From: Serripes groenlandicus
Lineage: Eukaryota; Mollusca; Bivalvia; Cardiida; Cardiidae
NCBI GenBank assembly: GCA_031761405.1
Contig: JASEVX010000005.1
Location: forward strand, 8,458,616-8,522,615
Direction of reading: 5' to 3'
DNA length: 64,000 bases
In this document: positions 57,067 through 64,000 of the stretch, piece by piece
How positions within the stretch are numbered: position 1 is the stretch's first letter
How the letters are laid out: each line of letters starts with the position of its first letter
Translations under genes and position numbers: made by a program
The notes under the pieces: model-generated
What the model was told of the DNA's origin: nothing
What the model saw: only the letters and a program-made list of their open reading frames with translations
Databases searched by the model: none

Positions 57067-59882
57067 TTAATCATTTGAGTCCTGATCGGTATCAATTTGT
57101 TTATGTCTTCTACTTTTTGGTAAACTATTTTCTACACTTCTTTTAAACAGACCGAATCTCGCCGCTGCATCATTCCGACAATAAGAAAGTAGTTCTCTTA
57201 GATTGCAGCGATGAAAACAGCATTCGCAGACGATGCCTTGATCATAGTAAGCTGAACGTTTTACCAAATATGAGTTGGCTTCTGCTCGTCGTATAAATAT
57301 ATCGTTCCCTTTTGAAATATCTGAAAGCAGAAATAATAGTATCACGTGACTGACTTTCTTAACCCTTTCTCGCATACAACATGTCTGAAGAAAATTACTT
57401 TAAAAACATTGAGGCAAAAAGAAAGAAATGATTTCTAATAAAGCTGTAAATAGTGTGCCATATTGAGGAATTGCTAATTGACTGCACGTGGGGAAATGTT
57501 TATGGGTATGTACATGTCAAAGTTTGCGACGAAGTATTTCTAAGGACGAATGCATAACAATAACAAGAGGGTCGTGGTGGCCATGGATCGCCCACCAGAG
57601 TTATGCAATATGAGTTGTCATGCAAACCAAACAGGTAACCATAGAAACTAATGTTGCTGTCAGTTAAGCTAATACACGAGGCACAAGAGTACCAGTATAG
57701 ATTCACTCAGAAGGCAAAATAACCCAACCCTATGTTGTCTTCCGCTTGTCAAATTCAACTGATATAAGGTCACCGAGGAAATGTTATATTTCGATTAATA
57801 TTTCAAAATCAGATATAAAGGGTAGAGCAGTGGCCATATTGTTGACGAATCAATATGGCTTAAAGGAATCTGATAGAAGGTTAAGCATGGATCATCCCCA
57901 CACTGACAATCTGCTGATCAGTGTGGGAGGAGAATTTGTTTTATTGGGGTTTTACGCCGCTTTCAACATTATTTCAGTTATATCACGGCGATAGTTCACT
58001 TATTCATGATCCCTGGGTAAACAAACCAGTACTAGGCTAGAGCATGTGCCTTGCCCATGGGCACTCAACCATGACCGTAGTAACGCAACTGCGGATCGAA
58101 CCCGAGACACCCGGTTTCAATGGTGATCAGTATGGGAGGAGAAGAATTTGAATTATGTTGTCTTTCGGTTGCTATGGGAACCAGAATTCTAAATGGATAA
58201 AACAATATACGAATTTTAGTGATGCCATTTAGAGGGTGTTTGATGTTAAGATTAATCCCAATTGACCTACTGGTAACACAGGCGATGTTGACGGACGGAC
58301 GGCGCACGACGGACAAAGGGCGAGCACACCAACTAACAAATAGCTAAACAAACGAACAATTGGTGCACAAATTAGTTAGTCATCAATTTTGTGTTTCCTC
58401 ACATTTCTAGTTTCAATGTTACATTTGTTTACAGTGATCGCGAATGTTGTTTGAAGTCACATAAATCATGATAATGGTTACAATAACTTGAACATATCCT
58501 CAACATCGCGAGCATTCCAGCTCGTCTATATATATAAATTCAACTGATAGAAGGTCACCGAAGAAATGTTATAGTTCGATTAATATTTCAAAATCAGATA
58601 TAAAGGGTAAAGCAGTGGCCATATTGTTGACGAATCAATATGGCTTAAAGGAATCTGATAGAAGGTTAAGCATGGATCATCCCCACAAAATTACTTGACA
58701 ATCTGCCGATCAGTGTGGGAGGAGAATTTGTTTTATTGGGGTTTTACGCCGCTTTCAACATTATTTCACTTATATCACGGCGATAGTTCACTTATTCATG
58801 ATCCCTGGGTAAACAAACCAGTACTAGGCTAGAACATGTGCCTTGCCCATGGGCACTCCACCATGACCGTAGTAACGAACCAGAATTCTAAATGGATAAA
58901 ACAATATACGAAGTTTAGTGATGCCATTTAGAGGGTGCTTGATGTTAAGATTAACCCCAAATGACCTACTGGTAACACAGGCGATGTTGACGGACGGACG
59001 GCGCACGGCGGACAAAGGGCGAGCACACCAACTAACAAATAGCTAAACAAACGAACAATTGGTGCACAAATTAGTCATCAATTATGTGTTTCCTCACATT
59101 TCTAGTTTCAATGTTACATTTGTTTATAGTGATCGCGAATGTTGTTTGAAGTCATATAAATCATGATAATGGTTACAATAACTTGAACATATCCTCAACA
59201 TCGCAGCAATCCAGCTCTATATATAAATGTTTAATCTTTCAAAATTAACACAATTACACAATTTCTTATCGGTCGCCTCGATGGTGTTGAGGAAGAGCAT
59301 CCGTATCAGGTGCGGGAGGGCGTGGGTTCAATATGTTACCGGGTCACTTAAGAATTTTAGATGATGCAAATGACTTTTCCTACTGAGCAATCAGATAAGC
59401 ATTCCGACTGACTCACTGGCGTCAGTATAAATGGTAACTTACACATAAACGTCGTCATATCAATGCAAAACAATATTGAAAGCGATAAAAAAAGTGCAAA
59501 CATACATCCAATATCTGATTTGTTAAAACGTATGGATTAGCTGATCAGAAATTGTGTTATTGTTTAATTTAGAGTTTCGTCCAAATAAAGAATTAGATTG
59601 AGTTCAGCAAGTTCGGAGGAGACTGGCCAATATTTTCTTGAGAACATGAACTAAAACAGGATACATACCATCATCTTGGTCCACGTATCTCTTCCGTCGG
59701 TTGTAGCCCATATAACACAGTAAGGACAGCATCTCGTTGATTTGGTTTCCACAAATTCCCCGGGGGTGGGGACCCAGACTCTTTGTGAGTGGGGTGCAGT
59801 ATTTACTCCACGTGGCTAGGACTGTCTGGAGCTCCAAGATCATGAACCAAACAAACACACCATTCCACGAGTCTAGTCGCAT
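57067..59882 (-). CDS. insulin-like peptide precursor ILP-2 (two coding exons)
   Basis: Second secreted insulin-family prohormone. Coding exons are 59669-59882 and 57067-57320 (minus). The donor at 59668 reads GTATGT and the acceptor follows TTTCTGCTTTC. The intron is phase 1 and splicing gives 155 codons plus stop. The ATG was chosen because a 5'UTR acceptor (CTATTTCAG, exon from 59894) lies 12 bases before it, as in ILP-1. Residues 1 to about 24 form a hydrophobic signal. The B chain has Cys29, Cys44 and Cys56 with PHPRGICG and ends RRKR (62-65). The short C peptide ends VKR (91-93). The A chain has GIVCECCFHRC...SYC with Cys103, 105, 106, 110 and 119. After the A chain come further basic sites, KR (131-132) and RR (142-143), and a 36-residue extension. 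Cysteine number and intron phase equal ILP-1, but B-chain spacing and tails differ, so it is a separate paralogue. Confidence 0.92.
57751..58535 (+). repeat. intronic direct repeat, copy 1
   Basis: Within the ILP-2 intron. Starts AAATTCAACTGATATAAGGTCACC and ends CCAGCTCGTCTATATATAT; contains GACGGACGGACGGCGCACGACGG near 58290. It includes a complete dyad CCCACACTGA (57897-57906) / TCAGTGTGGG (57918-57927) and a minus-strand SINE. Confidence 0.85.
57935..58120 (-). mobile_element. SINE type S1
   Basis: TTATTGGGGTTTTACGCCGC (tail) to GGATCGAACCCGAGACACCCGG (B box). GATCAGTGTGGGAGGAGAA and GATCAGTATGGGAGGAGAAG on the two sides look like a target duplication of about 20 bp. Confidence 0.75.
58536..59227 (+). 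repeat. intronic direct repeat, copy 2
   Basis: About 95% like copy 1. It carries a 10-bp insertion that breaks the dyad (AAATTACTTG at about 58688) and a deletion of about 94 bp that removed the SINE head and one flank (at about 58877). Confidence 0.85.
58725..58876 (-). mobile_element. SINE type S1, headless, in copy 2
   Basis: Same insertion site as 57935, so the SINE was present before the duplication; the tRNA head was deleted later. Confidence 0.75.
59268..59500 (+). mobile_element. SINE type S2 in the ILP-2 intron
   Basis: GTCGCCTCGATGGTGTTGAGGAAGAGCATCCG...GCGTGGGTTCAATATGTTACCGGGTCAC, then GGCGTCAGTATAAATGG and AACAATATTGAAAGCG. Diverged, sense opposite to the gene. Confidence 0.55.
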
Positions 59883-59910
59883 TGTTAAAGCGATCTGAAA
59901 TAGACAAGAC

Positions 59911-60159
59911 TTTGAGCCGTTCCGCGAGAAAAACAACACTATTGTCTCTGCGTAATGTATCGACCCAGATCAGCCTGCGCAATCCTCGCAGGCTAATCTA
60001 GGCCGACACATTCCGTATCAGGGGGGTAGAAACAGAAACAAATCTACGGGAGGCGAAAAGTGTCTGTCCGGGTTACCCTGCGCGGCATGCTTAGGCTGAT
60101 CAGGATCGATACTTTACGCAGAGTCCACAATATAGGTTTGCTCGTGGGACGGTTCAAGT
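59911..60159 (-). mobile_element. PAL element immediately upstream of the ILP-2 exon
   Basis: TTTGAGCCGTTCCGCGAG ... GTGGGACGGTTCAAG, minus orientation, ending 16 bp before the 5'UTR-intron acceptor region at 59895. The spacer is deleted. Confidence 0.8.
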
Positions 60160-60778
60160 ATAATGAGCTAGATTGTAAATGAGCGGCAATTTGCGAAAAC
60201 CAATGCTTTAGAAAATCCAGATCCACGCAATGTAATCCGTCTCTGTTTACACTATTCCACCGAAAAGAAAATCATTGACGGTTTCATGTAACTGATGTTT
60301 AGCAGAACCGTTTGGATCCTCAGCATGAACGCTTAGGTGAGTATTTTTAACACGTGTAATAATCACTTTAAGATTGTTTTAACCGAGCACAGTTATCCTA
60401 TGATAAAATGGCACATAACCTTCAAGTTAGTGCAAAAGATGTGTTTAGCCTGGTTCCATGTATTTTATATTATCAGAAGTATAATCACAGGGAAAACGGA
60501 TGTACGGACCCGGGAGACCAAGACCATCCTGTTTCTCTGTGCTAATATCTTTGTTCATTTTTAAAAAAGGCTTTTAGATCATCAACAATTATGTTTAACT
60601 GTTGCTTTGTAAGCAATTAAAATAGCATCAGTACCCGATGGTGTTAATTTAGATTTCACCACAAGAAACACCCGTGTTAAATATGACATGCAAATACATT
60701 TAATAACTAAAAAATAATTGGTGTACTGAAATAAAACGATTTTAAACATTTATGACGGCATTATTTTATTTATTTATT
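60160..60778. other. unassigned sequence
   Basis: Expected to contain part of the first ILP-2 intron; no exon could be identified. Confidence 0.4.
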
Positions 60779-60993
60779 TATTGGACTTTTACGCCGCCTT
60801 CAACATTATTTAAGTTATATCACGGCGACAGTTCACTTATCCATGATCCCTGGGTAAACAAATCAGTACTAGGCTAGAAAGTGTGCCTTACCCAAGGGCA
60901 CTACACCATGACCGTAGTGCCGCGACTGGGGATCGAACCCGGGACACCCAGTTTCGAATCCCCGACGCTAACCACTCGACCACAGCGGATTCC
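60779..60993 (-). mobile_element. SINE type S1, complete
   Basis: TATTGGACTTTTACGCCGCC (tail) through GATCGAACCCGGGACACCC (B box) to GCTAACCACTCGACCACAGC (A box). Confidence 0.85.
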
Positions 60994-61445
60994 TTTTGAC
61001 GGCATTACGAAATGCCATAAATTGAATACTGAAGAACGAGTACGACAACAAATCACATTAAAATACGTTTTTTGATTGTAGATTTAATAAACATGAATTA
61101 AAATAAAACTTCGTATGTCGGAGTTCGTGTGGCGTGTTCATATCATGGTAAGCGATCGTCTTGTTATCACTTGAAATGGAAAGTAACTAATGAAACACAG
61201 ATTGAGACGACAACTTCATTTATCAGACGATGAACGTCGGAAAATCAAATTTGTTATCCTTATATTTACAACTCTTATTTGTACATTTTTTTTCAGTGCA
61301 ATAATTATAACATTTGTGGTGTAAAATATGAAAAAATACTAGTGAAGAAATAAATAACATTTGTTGTCAGCCGTCACCCCGATGTTAATTAAACCAGTCG
61401 CACGTTCTAACGGTCAATCAAGTCGTTCATCTACTAATGGCGTAT
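60994..61445. other. unassigned sequence
   Basis: No recognised feature. Confidence 0.5.
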
Positions 61446-61671
61446 TTAACCATTTACCACCTGTAGACGCATTTTGAGGCGTCTGCAGCAATTCGAAAAC
61501 ATTGTGACAAAAGGAGAAATTGCTTAAAACGAGCAATTTCTCCTTTTGCCACAAAGTTTTCAATTTTTTTCCGTAATTATACCTACAACTTTAGAGATTT
61601 TCCATATTTTAGATCTGACATTTTTTTTCAAGTCGTCTGCTGCAGATTTGCTGAAAGTGGGAAAGGGTTAA
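61446..61671 (-). mobile_element. PBM element
   Basis: TTAACCATTTACCACCTGTAGACGC ... GAAAGTGGGAAAGGGTTAA; TTAA on both sides. Palindrome GGAGAAATTGCTTAAAACGAGCAATTTCTCC. Confidence 0.8.
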
Positions 61672-61900
61672 CGCGTAATGTCGCGTGATCAACTCGATTT
61701 TACGTCTGATGCAGCCAGTTCGTCTAACGAGGTTAATATAAGTAGTTCATGATATAATTACGTGTCATGTGAATTCTTTTTGATGACGATGTTTTCATGC
61801 TCGACATAGTCATTCAGAATTAACAAGACAGTAAACAGACGTCCAGCTATATAAGAACGGGTATTCAGCTTTTTTCCCCACAATTTTATCATCTAAGCAA

Positions 61901-61968
61901 ACCCTGTTGTGGTACTCAAAATAATCTTGTTACTGAGACGATTCTTTTGAGTACCCACAACATAGGGT
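61901..61968. repeat. short inverted repeat (possible MITE)
   Basis: ACCCTGTTGTGGTACTCAAAA pairs with TTTTGAGTACCCACAACATAGGGT around a 24-nt loop. The right arm plus 20 bp recurs at 12126-12185. Confidence 0.6.
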
Positions 61969-62057
61969 AAGAGGGTCAAATAAGGATTTTAGAACATGCA
62001 AAACGCCCGTTATCGAGAGCTCTATTGAAATGTGAAATTAGTATTACATCAAATTGA

Positions 62058-62412
62058 TCAGTCGAGTCACGAAATATCAGTCGGTAACGATAAGGGGGTT
62101 TCGATGCAAGAGTCGTGAGTTCGCGTCCCTGCTAGCTCAACACTCGTTCCACTTATTAGAAAAAACTCATATTGGCTTTATTCAAGGTTTGTTTCGGGAC
62201 AAACACATATTCATCAGTGAAAAATTATCGTTGTTTTTATGAAAAGATAATTGTGAATTTAAAACCCAAAGCATATAAGAAGATAAACACGGTGCATGAC
62301 AAGTTTAGTGTAAGAATTACCGGTGCGATGAACCCATGAGTCGTACGGATACTTAACTCGCCGCCCTGATATAACTGAAACAAAGTCAATAACTGCGTTT
62401 AAATCCAATTAG
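62058..62412 (+). mobile_element. degenerate SINE with interrupted body
   Basis: The head CAGTCGGTAACGATAAGGGGGTT...GTCGTGAGTTCGCGTCCC resembles S3. The tail at 62360-62412 (GCCGCCCTGATATAACTGAAAC...GCGTTTAAATCC) is the shared one. Confidence 0.4.
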
Positions 62413-63010
62413 TTGTAAACATCAGGTTGAACTCAGTGTTCTATTATAAATTTTAACACTATTGAACAACAAATTCTCTTCTATACACAAAGAAGGATTT
62501 GAGCGTGATCTAAATGCAGTATATCACTCTAAACTTCAGGAACTATTTTTGGCTGTTGAAATTTCCTCCCGCGTATTTTGTATACAACGTTTCTTAGTAC
62601 GCATGCGTTACTACGACGGGCTAATGAAGTTGCAAATTTCAAATGACGTCATGCACGTGCATGACCAACATTTATTTTTAGACGCGCGTGTCATGTTACA
62701 GCATACTGTCTACCAGTCAAAAACGTTGTGATAACATGAGACAGTAACACATTGCCCATGATGAGTATATTAACATTTGAAAAATGTATAATACAATACA
62801 ATAAAATGTTCATAGACTGTTAAGATGGTTAATAAAACTGATTTCAAAATGTTTTGTTAGTTTGAATAATCTAATATTTCCAAAACAAATACAATGGGGA
62901 GTAAAGATAGAATAGCCTACACGAGATTTTATCAAGGAAAGCAACGTCATGTCAAAACATAGTTCCCCCCTAAGTTGTATGCCTTTAAGTTATAAAAAAG
63001 TGCTTGTATT
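62413..63010. other. unassigned sequence
   Basis: An 89-codon frame at 62462-62731 has no recognisable domain. Confidence 0.4.
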
Positions 63011-63181
63011 GAAATAGATCTCATTTTGAGTGATATACCGGCTCTTATATCGCGATTTGTCGTTCAGGTGTGTATAATTTTATCATTCATGCCATTCGGC
63101 CTTCGTGATTAATTACTACACACCTAAACTCCAAATCATTTATATACGAGCCGGTATATCACTCAAAATGAGATATATTTC
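63011..63181. mobile_element. long-hairpin foldback element (171 bp)
   Basis: GAAATAGATCTCATTTTGAG then TGATATACCGGCTC pairs with its complement at the right end with one mismatch over 34 bp. Pairing continues less perfectly through TTCAGGTGTGTA / TACACACCTAAA, leaving a loop of about 45 nt. No coding frame. Confidence 0.75.
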
Positions 63182-63570
63182 CTAACTATAACATTATCAC
63201 TAACAGCATGTTTTATTCTAACTAAGAGATAGGTAAACATTTTATTGAAATAAGAAACAGATAGTTTCTGCCCTGATTGATCTAATTCAGGCATACAGAA
63301 AGCTTACATTCATTCATATAAGTCATCATTTTGTCTTCTTATTTCGAAATAAATCAAAACAAATCAATCAATGTTTTAATCAGCAGGTAGCATAGTGATG
63401 TAAATACTAATTGTGTTTCACTGGGGATAAAGAGGATACGCATGTAATTCTAATTATGTTTCACTGGGGATAAGTATGTAATACCAATTGCAGTTTTGAT
63501 ATTACTGCCTGATTAATAACATTGCACATTCAAAGTTGATGAGAATGTTTGTATTTGTTTCTGAAAGGGA
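63182..63570. other. unassigned sequence with a 43-bp duplication
   Basis: CTAATTGTGTTTCACTGGGGATAA at 63407 recurs (one change) at 63450. Confidence 0.5.
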
Positions 63571-63830
63571 ACAGCGTCGGTGGTGTAGTGGTAGAGCGTC
63601 CGCCTCTGGTGCGGAAGGTCGCGAGTTCGATCCCCGACCGGGTCATACCAACGACATTTAAAATGGAAGTAGTGGCTGCCGCCTTTGGCGCTAAGGGTAG
63701 CGGGGTAAGCACTACGACTGACTGGCTGGTATCAGGATAAATGGACAAGTAAAACTGGTACCTTATCCAGGAAACGCCGTGATATAACTGAAACATTGTT
63801 GAAAGCGGCTTAAACACCAAGCAATCAAAT
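63571..63830 (+). mobile_element. tRNA-headed SINE, type S2, complete
   Basis: Head GTCGGTGGTGTAGTGGTAGAG...GGTCGCGAGTTCGATCCCCGACC carries clear A and B boxes. The body is GGGTCATACCAACGACATTTAAAATGG ... CTGGTATCAGGATAAATGG. The tail is GCCGTGATATAACTGAAACATTG...AAGCGGCTTAAACACC. It is the best reference copy for this type. The 117-codon minus frame over it is a shadow. Confidence 0.8.
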
Positions 63831-64000
63831 AAATTGTTTCTGATACATATCATATGATTATACAGGTCCACATCAACGTACACACTGGTGCGGGCTTACT
63901 GCAGTCAGATGGTGTTCTACCTCCGTGTCTTAAGACACCCATGTTACATTAACCTATACGTTGTACACTTCTACGTAAACAAAGAAATGGCCATTTCGAT

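Noticed and set aside
63530..63883. 117-codon minus-strand gene
   Set aside because: Antisense of a complete SINE.

Overview
This is a eukaryotic window from a lophotrochozoan, most likely a bivalve mollusc (my guess from the repeat style is a dreissenid mussel; this is memory, not a search). It is AT-rich, intron-bearing and packed with short mobile elements. There are no bacterial signatures. Only two host genes can be supported, and both encode insulin-like peptide precursors of the eight-cysteine molluscan type.

Host genes. ILP-1 (2788-4242, minus) and ILP-2 (57067-59894, minus) lie about 55 kb apart on the same strand with the same plan. A 5'UTR splice acceptor sits just before the start codon. 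One exon carries the signal peptide and B chain, then comes a phase-1 intron, then an exon carrying C peptide, A chain and stop. Spliced products are 158 and 155 residues. Each has the three-cysteine B chain and five-cysteine A chain typical of molluscan insulins, and dibasic sites for prohormone processing. They look like members of a dispersed tandem insulin family.

Repeat landscape. Short non-autonomous DNA elements recur throughout. I call three families PAL (about 265 bp, ends ATATGAGCC/GGCTCATAT, made of nested hairpins), PBM (about 228 bp, CCCTTTCCC ends next to TTAA, so piggyBac-like) and M4 (244-246 bp, with 4-bp target duplications). There are also tRNA-headed SINEs of at least three types, several sharing one 3' tail. 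Tandem arrays include 77 bp x4, 29 bp x28, 31 bp x7, 34 bp x about 38 in a 578-bp higher-order pattern, 234 bp x3 made from a PAL element, 161 bp x5 inside a Helitron-like unit, and about 570 bp of GAA.

Dead retroelements. A 3.2-kb minus-strand non-LTR element (about 26460-29690) retains an N-terminal 2A-like motif, endonuclease blocks and a reverse transcriptase with a damaged catalytic box. It is interrupted by a small LTR-type element (28918-29162) whose LTR carries a 5S-rRNA-like polymerase III control region followed by a tRNA-Leu primer-binding site. Other remnants are a LINE C-terminus (45137-45735), an L1/Tx1-like RT (47784-48610), mariner (44285-44560) and hAT (46339-46690) transposase pieces, and a zinc-knuckle ORF (51485-51640).

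The stretches about 8.2-10.0, 18.2-20.0, 20.4-22.1, 37.1-38.1 and 40.8-44.2 kb hold nothing I can name.
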